The translations under genes were made by a program, and so were the position numbers. The notes beneath the pieces were generated by a model, which ran no database searches, was not told the DNA's origin, and saw only the letters and a list, made by a program, of their open reading frames with translations. A stretch of 43,847 nucleotides of DNA from Actinotignum sanguinis (lineage in GTDB: Bacteria; Actinomycetota; Actinomycetes; Actinomycetales; Actinomycetaceae): NCBI RefSeq assembly GCF_003957255.1, contig NZ_QDIE01000018.1, positions 1 through 43,847 on the forward strand, in the 5' to 3' direction. This document shows, piece by piece, positions 25,964 to 35,123 of the stretch. Every line of letters begins with the position of its first letter. The first letter of the stretch is position 1.

Positions 25964-27103
25964 TTAGTACCACCCGCGGGAATTAGAGTGCCCGAGCGCG
26001 GCGCAGGGGCTGCCGTAGCGGCCTTCGATATAGCCCAGGCCCCAGCGGATTTGGGTGGCCGGGTTGGTCTGCCAATCAGCTCCGGCCGAAGCCATCTTGG
26101 AGCCGGGCAGCGCCTGCGGAATACCGTAGGCACCCGAGGAGCTATTTTCCGCCAGATGATTCCAATTCGATTCCCGATTCCACAGCGTCACCAGGCAGGA
26201 GAACTGATCCTGCCCCCAACCGTAGGCGGAGAGCATACCCGAGGCGATTTCCTGGGCGGTACCGGCCGGAACCACACTGGCTACCGCAGCCGCTCCGCTC
26301 CCATCAGCACCTGCGCCCGCCACGGCGGCGGCGCTTTCCGAGGTCCCCACCTTGACCACTTCATCCACGCGGGCCTGCTTGACCGCGGAGAAAGTCAGAG
26401 TGCGAGCAACTTCCTTGCCGTTTTCCACCCGGATTTCATAGGTATTGGCAGAAATGCCATCCTTACCTTCCGTTTCCACCTTGGTGGTGCCTTTGGCGAG
26501 TGCGGCGTCGTCCACCTTGGTGGAGCCGTGCGCATCCACCACTTCTTCGGTGACCACGCGCGTTTCCACCCGAGTAATCGTGACCTTCGAGCCCGGGACA
26601 ACCGGCGCGGCGAGGCTCTGCGAAACAACATCATCCCCGGATACCGTAATCCCGGCTTCTTGCAGCGCATCCCCGAGGGTGCCTGCCGTGGTGGTGAGGG
26701 TACGTTCTTCGCCCTCAAAATTAACGGTGAAAGAGTATTCGGATACCGTGGCTCCCGCGGTGCGAGCCACCGGGAAACCATCCGCATAAGCATTGGCGGG
26801 CATAGACATATGCGACATCAGGCCAATACCGCTACCGGCCAGTAGCACAGCACCGAGCGCGGCAACCCCGCGCCGGCTGAGCGGGAACGAATTGAGCTGG
26901 GCGTTCGCGGCGGTATCCTCCACGGCGGCGGGTGCCTGGAAAGCGGTGCCGGTGGCCTGCGGCCGAGTGGCCAGCGCGGCCTGAACGGCCTCATTCACCG
27001 CGCCGCGTTCCATCATGAGAGCCCGCGACCGCGGACCCGGGGTACGAACCTCAGCCCGAACGAATTGCTCGAGTCCCATTCCCTGTGCGCTGTGACGCCC
27101 CAC
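25964..27103 (-). CDS. RpfB-like cell-wall hydrolase: DUF348, G5 and lysozyme-like domain
   Basis: A 379-residue membrane-anchored muralytic protein. A cytoplasmic tail (1-75) is followed by one helix (about 76-100), a DUF348 domain (about 110-180), a G5 domain (about 181-258), an Ala/Gly linker and a C-terminal lysozyme-like transglycosylase domain (about 290-379). The last contains WNRESNWN (likely catalytic E311), AYGIPQALPG and the WGLGYIEGRYGSPCAA tail. The start is GTG 27103, seven bases after GGAGG. It occupies the rpfB position between tatD and rsmA. However, the catalytic domain is of the SLT type seen in actinobacterial secreted lysozyme-like proteins, not a typical Rpf domain. Confidence 0.88.
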   Translation of the reverse strand: MGRHSAQGMGLEQFVRAEVRTPGPRSRALMMERGAVNEAVQAALATRPQATGTAFQAPAAVEDTAANAQLNSFPLSRRGVAALGAVLLAGSGIGLMSHMSMPANAYADGFPVARTAGATVSEYSFTVNFEGEERTLTTTAGTLGDALQEAGITVSGDDVVSQSLAAPVVPGSKVTITRVETRVVTEEVVDAHGSTKVDDAALAKGTTKVETEGKDGISANTYEIRVENGKEVARTLTFSAVKQARVDEVVKVGTSESAAAVAGAGADGSGAAAVASVVPAGTAQEIASGMLSAYGWGQDQFSCLVTLWNRESNWNHLAENSSSGAYGIPQALPGSKMASAGADWQTNPATQIRWGLGYIEGRYGSPCAALGHSNSRGWY

Positions 27104-27146
27104 TAAACTTCCTCCGTTGCTTGCGCGAGTACCCTCCGGCCCCGCT

Positions 27147-27185
27147 TTTATAACGAAACTATATCGAGTGTAACCATTTCGTAAC
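27147..27185 (-). promoter_or_regulatory. Promoter of the rpfB-like gene with MtrA-like GTAAC direct repeat
   Basis: On the minus strand, GTTACA (27174-27169) and TATAAA (27152-27147) are 16 bp apart. On the plus strand, GTAAC-CATTTC-GTAAC (27170-27185) is a direct repeat overlapping the -35 box. Repeated GTNAC elements are the known recognition pattern of the actinobacterial response regulator MtrA, which controls rpf and cell-wall hydrolase genes. Confidence 0.55.
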
Positions 27186-27419
27186 ATTCGGACAATGATT
27201 CGGAGGGAAAAGCTCGCTTTTCTTGAGATTTTTAGGAGCGCTCAAATGGTCAGTACGTGACTTTCCCGCGGATTCTCAGGGTTTTTACGCGTATCGCACG
27301 ACGGCGCCGCCAGCCGCCACATCGTAATCTGAGCGTTATTTCACACAACTGAAGAAGGCTGAAGAACCCCGTTCGGGGAGACAAAGCTAACGCACCCCCA
27401 GCGCGGGCGTTACATCGAT

Positions 27420-27425
27420 TACATT
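27420..27425 (+). promoter_or_regulatory. -10 box TACATT seven bases before ATG 27433
   Basis: TACATT is followed by TAAGGCT and then ATG. Transcription would start at or next to the initiation codon, suggesting a leaderless message; the AAGG is too close to the ATG for a normal ribosome-binding site. Confidence 0.4.
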
Positions 27426-27432
27426 TAAGGCT

Positions 27433-28287
27433 ATGAGCACTCAATATCCCGGATACGCACAGCAGCCTGTCCCTCCGAGCTATCCCATCCCCTCCGCACC
27501 GAAGCGCGGCACCGGCGCGCTGCGCGGCCTGGCGGCTCTTACCACCGCACTGAGCATCGCTCTTATTATCTTGTGCTTCACACCGGCCCTAGCCCGGGGT
27601 GAGGATAATGCCTCTATTATTGGGCTGGCGAATCCGGGTGGCGTGTGGCTGCCGGTGCTTGTGTACGGCTGCGGTGTTCTTCTGGCGCTGCTAGCGGGAG
27701 TGCTAGGTTTGTTCACCACTGGCCGGGCAGCCCAAGCCTTTTCTTGGTTGGCACCGCTGGGCGGTGCGATCACCCTGGGCGGGCTCGTAGCGCTTTCCCT
27801 GGATAGTTCGGTCGGCGCTCTTCGCGAATTCGGGGCGCAGTACACCGCGCTCTTCTGGGTGACCGGCGCACTGGCCTTGATTCTGGCGCTAGCCGGCATC
27901 GCGCAGGGAGTGGCCGCAGGAACAGCCGCGAAGAAATCCGCGTACCCCGCGTACCCGGGCTACCCGAACTATCCCGGTTACCCCAGCCCGGCATCGCAAC
28001 AGACGTATGGCCAGGGCTACCAGGGCTACCCGGGGCGGGGTTATCCCGGTCAGGCCGGCCCCGCAGGCCAGGGTTACCCGGCCCAAAGCGCACCTATGCA
28101 GGGCTATCCCCAAGGTTACGGCCAGAGCTATCCGGGCCAATCTCAATATCAAAGCCAGCCAGCTTATCAGGGGCAAACCCAGCCGTACCGGCAGGCATAT
28201 GCGCAGCCCGGGCAGAACTATGGCCAGCCAGCTGCCCAAACCGAGCCTTCCGGCCAGACTCCCGAATCTGAAAGCCCCCAGAGCTAG
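27433..28287 (+). CDS. Four-helix membrane protein with Tyr/Pro/Gly/Gln-rich tail
   Basis: A 284-residue protein. After a short Pro-rich lead it has four hydrophobic segments (about 28-52, 68-95, 104-120, 136-162), then about 120 residues rich in YPGYP, GQGY and QSQP motifs. Such low-complexity tails are common in actinobacterial envelope and septum proteins, but I do not recognise this family and assign no function. It diverges from the rpfB-like gene, sharing its regulatory gap, and is convergent with tatD. Confidence 0.75.
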   Translation: MSTQYPGYAQQPVPPSYPIPSAPKRGTGALRGLAALTTALSIALIILCFTPALARGEDNASIIGLANPGGVWLPVLVYGCGVLLALLAGVLGLFTTGRAAQAFSWLAPLGGAITLGGLVALSLDSSVGALREFGAQYTALFWVTGALALILALAGIAQGVAAGTAAKKSAYPAYPGYPNYPGYPSPASQQTYGQGYQGYPGRGYPGQAGPAGQGYPAQSAPMQGYPQGYGQSYPGQSQYQSQPAYQGQTQPYRQAYAQPGQNYGQPAAQTEPSGQTPESESPQS

Positions 28288-28317
28288 GCGCAGAGCAGAG
28301 CTCGGGGCAGCCGCTAG

Positions 28318-29388
28318 CTAGACTGCGCCCAGTTCCCCGTACACTGCCCGGGTGTTTTCCAGGAGCTGGGCGCACCACTGCGCTTCAGCCAGTTCGCGCA
28401 GCTCAGCTCCGAAACGCACCGTCCACGCCATCACGTAGGGGGCGTTTGGGTGGCCGCGCCACGGAACCGGCGTCAGGTAGGGTGCGTCTGTTTCCGCGAG
28501 GATGAGCGCGGGATCAAAAGCGTGGAAAGCAGCGCGGAGCTCATCATTGGCAGGGTAGGTTATTTGCCCGCCAAAACTTCCGTACCAGCCTTCGCGGTTA
28601 CACAGCTCGGCAAGCGCGGCGTCGCCGGAAAACGCGTGGAAAACCACCCGGCTCGGGGCACCGTCACGGCGCAGCACCTCCACGCAATCGGCGTGGGCCT
28701 CGCGGTCGTGAATCTGAACGGGCAGGTCAAGCTCGCGCGCGAGGGCAAGATGAGCGCGGAACGCCTCAATTTGCGCGGCGCGGCCCTCCTCAGAAGTACG
28801 GTAATAGTCGAGTCCCGTCTCCCCAATAGCAACGACGGCCTTCGAGCGGGCCGCCTCTGCCACCCGGTCGATGGCCTCCTCCAGACTGAGGGAATGGTGC
28901 GCGGCGAGCTCCTGCGCTAAACCATCCGGGCCCGTCGCGGTGATTCCGCGATGCCGGGCAGCTTCATTGGGGTGAATAGCAAGGGCTGCGGAAAAGTGGA
29001 CCGGGTCCGCTTCAGCCACCGCCACCGTGGGCAGAAGGTCCGGGACCTCACACGCACAGGTAATGGCGTGGCACACCCCGGCAGCCTCCATGGCGGCAGC
29101 TTCCTCATTCGGCAGCATCCGCCCGCGCGGCGGGGTAAGCGCAGCATCCGAGTGACCTGCCTGCGCTGCCCCCGCCGGCACCCAAATATGGGTGTGGTTA
29201 TCCACCACCGGACCGGCGAGCTTTTCCGGGAGATCGGGCAGGTACCAGCGGCGGGCCCGCTTTTTCTCCTTCGCGGAGAGCGCCGCGAATTCCTCCGGCG
29301 CTAATTCGTTGCGCACGGCGCCATTCGGAACCGCTCCATTCGGGACCGCGTCACGCGCCGCGCCGTCCCGTACCGATTCATTGCGCAC
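28318..29388 (-). CDS. tatD: TatD-family metal-dependent hydrolase (deoxyribonuclease)
   Basis: TatD proteins are metal-dependent 3'-5' exonucleases of the amidohydrolase superfamily. The 356-residue product shows the metal ligands DNHTHIW, GETGLDYYR, QIHDREAH, FHAFSGD and AETDAPYL in order. The N-terminus is extended by about 55 residues, including a short repeat of NGAVPNGAVRN, compared with about 260-290 residues in typical members. GTG 29388 lies three bases after the metG stop with GGTGAGG eight bases upstream, so it is probably coupled to metG. The order metG-tatD-rpfB-rsmA is the usual actinobacterial one. Confidence 0.92.
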   Translation of the reverse strand: MRNESVRDGAARDAVPNGAVPNGAVRNELAPEEFAALSAKEKKRARRWYLPDLPEKLAGPVVDNHTHIWVPAGAAQAGHSDAALTPPRGRMLPNEEAAAMEAAGVCHAITCACEVPDLLPTVAVAEADPVHFSAALAIHPNEAARHRGITATGPDGLAQELAAHHSLSLEEAIDRVAEAARSKAVVAIGETGLDYYRTSEEGRAAQIEAFRAHLALARELDLPVQIHDREAHADCVEVLRRDGAPSRVVFHAFSGDAALAELCNREGWYGSFGGQITYPANDELRAAFHAFDPALILAETDAPYLTPVPWRGHPNAPYVMAWTVRFGAELRELAEAQWCAQLLENTRAVYGELGAV

Positions 29389-29391
29389 GCT

Positions 29392-31203
29392 TTAGGCCTC
29401 ACCGAAGCCGAGGCGCTCCAGCTCTTCATCAACCACGCTGGCATCCAGCTTGGTGAACACCGGGGACGGCTTGGCAATCGGGGTACCGACCTGCACCTCC
29501 ACCCGCTCCCACGGGTGCGGATTAGAATAATCCCCGGTAATAATCGGGTAGGGCTTACCTGAATCGATGTCGGTAACCTCCTCCAGGCGCGGCATCGGGG
29601 CAATATCACCGGCCCCGCCCAGCACCCGATCCACCGCGTTCGAAGAATGCGGGAGGAATACGCTCATCATGGTATTGAGATCGGAGACCGCCTGGATGAG
29701 GGTGTGGAGCACCGTGCCCAAGCGTTCACGCTGGGAAGGATCCTTCATCTTGAAGGGTTCGGTAGCGGAAACGTACCCGTTTGCCTCCCCCACCAGACGC
29801 ATAATTTCCGTGAGCGCAGCGCGCTGGCGGTGCGCGGCAATGGAATTACCCACGGTGGCGAAACCGGCTTCCACCGTATCCAGGAGCTCCCGATCCACCG
29901 CCTCAAGCGGCCCGGCCGCCGGAATTTCCCCGAAGTTCTTGGCGATCATGGCCGCGGTGCGATTAACGAGGTTCCCCCATCCGGCCACCAACTCAGAATT
30001 ATTGCGCCGCACAAATTCCGCCCAGGTGAAATCAGCGTCGGAGGTTTCCGGGCCGGCAATGGAAATAAAGTAGCGCAGCGCATCGGGCTGGTAGCGCGAG
30101 AGCACGTCGCGCACGTAAATCACCACGCCCTTAGAAGAGGAGAATTTCTTTCCTTCCATGGTCAGGAATTCGGAAGCCACCACCTGGGTGGGCAGGTTGA
30201 GCTGCCCTAAATCACCGGGCTGGCCGCCCCGGCTTCCTTCCCCGTTATAGGCGAGGAGTTCGGCCGGCCAGATCTGGGAATGGAAAACAATATTATCCTT
30301 CCCCATAAAGTAATAGGAGCGGGCCTCCGCATCATTCCACCAGGCACGCCAATCTTCCCGGCTTCCGGTTCCCGCGGCTTCACGCCGGCGGGCCCATTCA
30401 ATAGAGGCGGAAAGGTAGCCGATAACGGCGTCGAACCACACGTACAGGCGCTTGGAGGGTTGGTCTTCCCAGCCGGGGACCGGAATGCCCCAGGTAATAT
30501 CCCGGCTCATCGCGCGCGGGCGCACATCCTCGAGGAGGTGCTTGGAGAATGAAATAACATTCGGGCGCCACTGCCCGGATTCTTCCACCTCATCAAGCCA
30601 CTGCCCCAGGCGCTCCGCCAGCGCCGGCAAATCCAAGAAATAATGCTCGGTTTCCCGGAATTGGGGTGTTTTCCCGGAAACCTTGGATACCGGGTCAATA
30701 AGATCTTGCGGATCGAGTTGGTTACCGCAATAATCGCATTGGTCCCCGCGGGCCGGGCTGTAGCCGCACAGCGGGCAGGTGCCTTCGATATAGCGGTCCG
30801 GGAGGGTGTTACCGGTTTCCGGATCGATAGCGACCGGCGTGGACTGCACCACCATATAGCCGTTATCGCGGCACACCTCAAACATTTGCTGCACAACCCG
30901 CTCGTGATTAACGGTGGTGGTGCGGGTGAAAAGATCATAGGAAAGCCCCAGAGCCACGAGGTCCTCCACAATAATGCGATTATTGCGGTCCGCGAGTTCT
31001 TCCGGGGTGATTCCCTCCGCGTCAGCCGAAACCAAAATAGGGGTACCGTGCTCATCGGTGCCGGAGACCATCAGCACATCCTCCCCCACCATGCGCATGT
31101 AGCGGGAGAACACATCCGAGGGAACACCGAATCCAGCAACGTGACCAATATGGCGCGGGCCGTTGGCATACGGCCAGGCAACAGCGGAGAGAATATGAGT
31201 CAT
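29392..31203 (-). CDS. metG: Methionyl-tRNA synthetase
   Basis: Charges tRNA-Met. The 603-residue class I synthetase has HIGH at 18-21, a zinc knuckle ([18 protein letters not shown]), the KFSSSKG form of KMSKS and the anticodon-binding alpha-helical domain. There is no C-terminal EMAP/Arc1p-like domain. ATG 31203 gives the family N-terminus [21 protein letters not shown]; a TAGAAT box ends seven bases before it, so the message may be leaderless, and the in-frame ATG at 31212 would lie over that box. It leads the metG-tatD pair. Confidence 0.96.
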   Translation of the reverse strand: MTHILSAVAWPYANGPRHIGHVAGFGVPSDVFSRYMRMVGEDVLMVSGTDEHGTPILVSADAEGITPEELADRNNRIIVEDLVALGLSYDLFTRTTTVNHERVVQQMFEVCRDNGYMVVQSTPVAIDPETGNTLPDRYIEGTCPLCGYSPARGDQCDYCGNQLDPQDLIDPVSKVSGKTPQFRETEHYFLDLPALAERLGQWLDEVEESGQWRPNVISFSKHLLEDVRPRAMSRDITWGIPVPGWEDQPSKRLYVWFDAVIGYLSASIEWARRREAAGTGSREDWRAWWNDAEARSYYFMGKDNIVFHSQIWPAELLAYNGEGSRGGQPGDLGQLNLPTQVVASEFLTMEGKKFSSSKGVVIYVRDVLSRYQPDALRYFISIAGPETSDADFTWAEFVRRNNSELVAGWGNLVNRTAAMIAKNFGEIPAAGPLEAVDRELLDTVEAGFATVGNSIAAHRQRAALTEIMRLVGEANGYVSATEPFKMKDPSQRERLGTVLHTLIQAVSDLNTMMSVFLPHSSNAVDRVLGGAGDIAPMPRLEEVTDIDSGKPYPIITGDYSNPHPWERVEVQVGTPIAKPSPVFTKLDASVVDEELERLGFGEA

Positions 31204-31210
31204 AGCCACC

Positions 31211-31232
31211 ATTCTACTAGCGCGCCCGCTAG
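31211..31232 (-). promoter_or_regulatory. metG -10 box TAGAAT and adjoining palindrome
   Basis: TAGAAT (31216-31211 on the minus strand) ends seven bases before the metG ATG. Directly upstream is the palindrome CTAGCG-CGCC-CGCTAG (31217-31232), which would cover the spacer and could be a regulator site. No ribosome-binding site fits between the box and the ATG. Confidence 0.5.
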
Positions 31233-31340
31233 CGTGCCCGCATCCCCGCGCCTAAACTATAAGGGCGCGGTTTCGCCACAGCGATTGACCATCCGGCCGC
31301 CGCGCACCGCGTGATGACCCGCTTCATCAGGAGGATGACT

Positions 31341-32153
31341 ATGGATGAGACCCGCGCACTCATCATTGTTGATGTGCAACCCACATTCTGCGAAGGCGGC
31401 AGCCTCGGGGTGGATGGCGGTAATGCCGTTGCCGAACGTATTGCCGATTTCGTCACTGATAACGCCGAAGAATACGCTCTTATCGCCACCACCCAGGATT
31501 GGCATATCGATCCGGGCCCGCATTTCTCCGAGAATCCGGATTTTGTGGATAGCTGGCCGCCTCACGGCGTGGCCGATACCCCGGAGGCAGAGCTGCACGA
31601 ATCCATCGCGGCTCTCCCCATTGATGTGCAGTTCAAGAAGGGCCAGTACGCTTCGGGCTATTCCGGTTTCGAGGGTACCGATCCGCAGGGTAACCTCCTC
31701 GAGGACGTGCTGCGCACCGCCGAGGTCACGGATGTGGACGTGGTAGGCATCGCCGAATCGCATTGCGTGCGCGCCACCGCGATCGACGCGGTCCGTAACG
31801 GTTTCCGCACCCGCGTTTTTTCCGACCTCACCGTACCGACCTCCCCGGAACTCGGGGCCGCGGCTCGCGTGGAGATGGACGAAGCGGGCGTGGAGCAGCT
31901 GCAATCCGCGGATGCTTTCGGTTTTTACGAAGAGTCCGAGGTTCCGGACGAATTCGACGATCCGTACGACGACGCCGCAGCTGCCGAAGCGGAACTCGAA
32001 AACCTCGATGAGGATTACGAGCTCTACGAGGATGATGATTTTGACGACTACGCCGAGGAGGATGAAAATATCGACTTTTCGGATGAGGTCAATGAGGCTG
32101 ATTTCGATTTCTCCGATATCGACTACCGCCCTGGAATGGACTCCGCGAAGTAA
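31341..32153 (+). CDS. Isochorismatase-family hydrolase (nicotinamidase-like) with acidic tail
   Basis: The first 195 residues form a cysteine hydrolase domain of the nicotinamidase type, which in PncA deamidates nicotinamide to nicotinate for NAD salvage. Visible residues are the triad D11, K100 and C142 (AESHCVRATA), with metal-binding D53, H55 and H61. Residues 197-270 are a tail in which about half the positions are Asp or Glu, with Tyr and Phe interspersed; ordinary nicotinamidases lack this. ATG 31341 has AGGAGG six bases upstream. It diverges from metG and is convergent with the LuxR gene. Nicotinamidase activity is likely but not certain. Confidence 0.88.
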   Translation: MDETRALIIVDVQPTFCEGGSLGVDGGNAVAERIADFVTDNAEEYALIATTQDWHIDPGPHFSENPDFVDSWPPHGVADTPEAELHESIAALPIDVQFKKGQYASGYSGFEGTDPQGNLLEDVLRTAEVTDVDVVGIAESHCVRATAIDAVRNGFRTRVFSDLTVPTSPELGAAARVEMDEAGVEQLQSADAFGFYEESEVPDEFDDPYDDAAAAEAELENLDEDYELYEDDDFDDYAEEDENIDFSDEVNEADFDFSDIDYRPGMDSAK

Positions 32154-32183
32154 AGCGGGTTCCGGCTCCGGCTCGCAACCACG

Positions 32184-33149
32184 CTAGACCGAGCGCCAGA
32201 AGTCTTTGACCAGCTCCTCGCGGTTAGCCACCTGGCTTTTCTTGAGGATATTGTGCACGTGCACCTTCACCGTGGAGGGAGACAGATACAGCTCCGTGGA
32301 AATCTGGGTATTTGTTTTCCCGCGCATGAGGTAGCCGAGCACTTCTTCTTCGCGTTTCGATAGCCCGCGTGCCTGGGAATAGAACATCAGGGAGGATTCG
32401 ATGAAATCCTCCTCCAGGTGATTGACTGTTTCCGGGGGCCGGTCGAAATGGATACGCAGCACCCGCACCCCGAAACGCATCACGTGGATCACCCAGCAGA
32501 TGTACATGAGGTTTTCCAGGAAATTGCGTTCGGGAAGGAAGGCAAGTGCGGAAGCGCTATGCGCCTGGGGAGCCACGAGGAAAATAAAGGTGATATTCCA
32601 GGCGAAAGTCCCCAGTACGGTAACCCAGGTGGTGACGTACAGCCAGCGGTGGCGGCGCTGGCGAATTTTCTCCACCCCGGTGGTGGCGCGTAGGTAGTTC
32701 CATGTTGCCATGCTAAGGATCCCGATGACCACGATGCCGCGCACGGAGAAGAACACAAACTCCCGCCAGGCCGGGTTGGTGATCATTAACGCGCCGGCGC
32801 TCCCCACGATGAAAATCCCGGCCGGGATAAGAGCGCTGCGCCACTCCACTTTCGCTTCCGGTTCCGTCATGAAGGTGGCGTAGGTCAGCCAGATGAGGCC
32901 CATGAGCAGCGCGCCCAGGGTGATTGATTCTACGGGCGCGGTGATGTGGTAAACGCTGTCAATATTGCGCGGATGGGTGAAGTCCGTGCGGGCCACGGTT
33001 GCGACGTCGAAAAAATAGGTGAGGAAAAGAGCGGCGCAACACAAAAACATGCGACGGCGCGAAACGAGGTAACACGCAAGCGCCGTCGCTGAACCCATGA
33101 GGATGAAAAGCCCTACCACCCAGGTGTAATAAAACAGCCCTATCGTCAT
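32184..33149 (-). CDS. Membrane-bound LuxR-family transcriptional regulator (7 TM + HTH)
   Basis: A 321-residue protein with seven hydrophobic helices (about 4-30, 34-54, 75-95, 103-122, 130-152, 166-190, 210-230) followed by a cytoplasmic LuxR-type helix-turn-helix (about 255-315: LSKREEEVLGYL, TNTQISTELYLSPSTVKVHVHNIL). There is no phosphoreceiver domain, so it probably senses a ligand in or at the membrane. I start at ATG 33149 (CGGAG seven bases upstream); the open frame reaches 33251, but a perfect TATAAT abuts that upstream ATG, so transcription begins inside the extension. It is the last gene of the carbamate kinase/transporter cluster and may regulate it. Confidence 0.85.
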   Translation of the reverse strand: MTIGLFYYTWVVGLFILMGSATALACYLVSRRRMFLCCAALFLTYFFDVATVARTDFTHPRNIDSVYHITAPVESITLGALLMGLIWLTYATFMTEPEAKVEWRSALIPAGIFIVGSAGALMITNPAWREFVFFSVRGIVVIGILSMATWNYLRATTGVEKIRQRRHRWLYVTTWVTVLGTFAWNITFIFLVAPQAHSASALAFLPERNFLENLMYICWVIHVMRFGVRVLRIHFDRPPETVNHLEEDFIESSLMFYSQARGLSKREEEVLGYLMRGKTNTQISTELYLSPSTVKVHVHNILKKSQVANREELVKDFWRSV

Positions 33150-33251
33150 CGCATAGCTCCGTTGCGTTCCCCACGCGATCCCGCCGCGGTTACCCGTCTC
33201 GGTTTTCCGCCTCGGGATCACGGGCGCGAGTTCCCCGCGCCGTACTGTCAT

Positions 33252-33257
33252 ATTATA
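33252..33257 (-). promoter_or_regulatory. TATAAT -10 box of the LuxR-type gene
   Basis: A perfect TATAAT lies on the minus strand 102 bp upstream of the chosen ATG. It gives the regulator its own promoter, downstream of the GC-rich hairpin that follows the transporter gene. The -35 region is not canonical. Confidence 0.5.
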
Positions 33258-33302
33258 AAAGCATTAATCGCCACTGCCAGAATTCCGGGCGAGTGGAATG
33301 CA

Positions 33303-33361
33303 CGCGGCGGCCCCGGCGGTACCAAGCCCGCCGGAGCCGCGCGTTTCGGCTAGTGATAGCC
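33303..33361 (-). terminator. GC-rich hairpins after the YfcC-type transporter gene
   Basis: An imperfect stem of CGCGGC...CGGCGG with CCGCCGG...GCCGCG (about 33303-33342) and a small GGCTA-GTGA-TAGCC hairpin (33348-33361) lie directly after the transporter stop. There is no T tract, so termination is likely partial. Confidence 0.4.
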
Positions 33362-33374
33362 GTATTCTTCGCGC

Positions 33375-35105
33375 CTATGCGCCGTAGATGAGCACCTGGG
33401 CCACGCAGGCCGCCCCGCCGAAGCCGAGTACGAAGAGCACCATCGGCCACACGAAGCGGAACCAATGCTGATACTTCATATCGAGCATCTGCAGCGTTGC
33501 CATAACCAGACCCGTCGGTGCCAGGAAGAGCATCGCGTACTGACCCCATTGATACGCACATACGATGATCCACCGCGGGATACCCACGGCATCGGCCAGC
33601 GGCGCCATGATCGGCATGGCCAGCACGGCCAAACCGGAGGAGGACGGCACCACGAAACCGAGCACGAAGAAGATCAGCAGCATAATGATGATGAAGAGCG
33701 GGCCGGACATCCCCGACACCAGGTTCGTTGCCGAATGGAGCAGGGAATCGGAAATCAGCCCGTCGTTCATCACGATATTGATGCCGCGCGCCAGCCCGAT
33801 GATCAGCGAAACACCCACGAGGCTGGAGGAGCCTTCGATAAAAGCGTCCGTTAGTTGCTTCTCATTGAGCCGGTCCTTCCCGAAGAGGGAAATCGCCATA
33901 ACCGCGATGGTGATGGTGAGGAAGGAGGCCGCCATGGTCGGGAACCACCAGCCCATCGCCATCACGCCCCAGACCATAATCGGGAAGGCGGAAACGAAGA
34001 GCACGAGGATGAGTTTCTTCTGCCAGTTGAAGGCCGGCACATCATCCGAGTGGGTGGTCATCGCCCACTGTTTCTCGAAAGCTTCGTGATCTTCGTACAC
34101 ATAGGACTTCGTAAAGTCCTTCTTAATCATTTTCGCGTAGCGGTGCAGGTACCACACCACCACAATGGCGCCGACGATACACCCGCCCACGCGCCAGATA
34201 ATGCCGTCCGTGAAGGGAATGCCGGCAGCATTGGAGGCAATCACCACGGAGAAGGGATTGATCGTGGAGAACGTGGTTCCCATGGACCCGGCCAGGAAGA
34301 TCGCGCCCACGCAGATAATCGAGTCGTATCCCATCGCCAGGAATATTGGCACGAGGATCGGGTAGAAGGCCACCGCTTCTTCTTCCAGGCCGCACAGCGA
34401 TCCGCCCACCACCATAAAGACGGAAACCGCAAAGACCAGGAGGAATTCGTGCCCCTTAGTTTTCTTCGTCAGCGCGATGAGCCCTGACTCAAAGGCACCT
34501 GTTTTTCTCACCACCCCGATGAGGCCCCCGAGCACGAAGATAAAGACCATAATGTCTACCGCTTCGATCGTGCCGTGCACCATGGCGACCGGAATATCGG
34601 AAACACTGGCCGGGTTCTGCTCGAGGGACTCATAGGACCCGGGCACGGAAATCGGCTTGTTGAGCGCCCCGGAAGTGAACTGGGCGATATCAATATCCAT
34701 CCCCAATTCGCTCAGGGTTTCCTGGGTACCCGGGTATTCGGTGGTATCCCCGTGTGGGCTGAGCACGGAGAACGTGCCGGTATCGGAACTGTAGCTCAGC
34801 TTGGCGTAGGAACCGGCCGGCACCAGCCACGTGGCGATAGCCGCCACGATGGTTAGGAAGAAGAGAATCGTGAAAGCGCCCGGGATGGTAATACCGCGCC
34901 GCTTCTTGCGTGTCTTTTTCGCACCGGAATCGCCGTCACCGGGCGCGCCACTGCCTGCGGTTACGGCTTCGCTTTCGTTATCCGCGACGACGACGCCCGC
35001 AGCGTCCTCCCGGCCGCTGCGGTGTTCGCGCCCGTCCGGGGCGAGGTTGTTATCCATGCCGCCGGCCCCATTGCCGGCTGTGGCATCGTTTGTGCGTGTT
35101 GTCAT
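33375..35105 (-). CDS. YfcC/ArcD-like membrane transporter
   Basis: A 576-residue polytopic membrane protein of the YfcC family (ion transporter superfamily that includes basic amino acid antiporters). Family features include GGLIGVVRKTGAFESGL, GLEEEAVAFYPILVPI, GSMGTTFSTINPFSVVIASNAAG and GFVVPSSSGLAVLAMPIMAPLADA. About 12 helices follow a 70-residue hydrophilic, disordered N-tail, which is longer than usual. It lies 18 bp downstream of carbamate kinase in the same operon, so exchange of citrulline or arginine for ornithine is a reasonable inference; substrate specificity is not proven by sequence. Confidence 0.88.
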   Translation of the reverse strand: MTTRTNDATAGNGAGGMDNNLAPDGREHRSGREDAAGVVVADNESEAVTAGSGAPGDGDSGAKKTRKKRRGITIPGAFTILFFLTIVAAIATWLVPAGSYAKLSYSSDTGTFSVLSPHGDTTEYPGTQETLSELGMDIDIAQFTSGALNKPISVPGSYESLEQNPASVSDIPVAMVHGTIEAVDIMVFIFVLGGLIGVVRKTGAFESGLIALTKKTKGHEFLLVFAVSVFMVVGGSLCGLEEEAVAFYPILVPIFLAMGYDSIICVGAIFLAGSMGTTFSTINPFSVVIASNAAGIPFTDGIIWRVGGCIVGAIVVVWYLHRYAKMIKKDFTKSYVYEDHEAFEKQWAMTTHSDDVPAFNWQKKLILVLFVSAFPIMVWGVMAMGWWFPTMAASFLTITIAVMAISLFGKDRLNEKQLTDAFIEGSSSLVGVSLIIGLARGINIVMNDGLISDSLLHSATNLVSGMSGPLFIIIMLLIFFVLGFVVPSSSGLAVLAMPIMAPLADAVGIPRWIIVCAYQWGQYAMLFLAPTGLVMATLQMLDMKYQHWFRFVWPMVLFVLGFGGAACVAQVLIYGA

Positions 35106-35123
35106 GATGGTAGTCCTTCGGGC

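Larger units (their letters stand above)
27104..27432. other. Divergent regulatory region between the rpfB-like gene and a membrane protein gene
   Basis: This 329-bp gap holds the rpfB-side promoter and MtrA-like box (27147-27185), a hairpin of CCCCG-TT-CGGGG near 27367-27378, and the plus-strand -10 box TACATT at 27420-27425. The rpfB-like leader carries no c-di-AMP (ydaO) riboswitch that I can recognise. No gene is visible inside. Confidence 0.5.

Noticed and set aside
27121-27432. c-di-AMP (ydaO) riboswitch upstream of the rpfB-like gene
   Set aside because: I could not find the conserved ydaO core blocks; only a small CCCCG hairpin is present.
33150-33251. LuxR-type gene starting at 33251
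   Set aside because: A perfect TATAAT directly abuts that ATG, so the transcript would begin inside the extension, and ATG 33149 has a ribosome-binding site.
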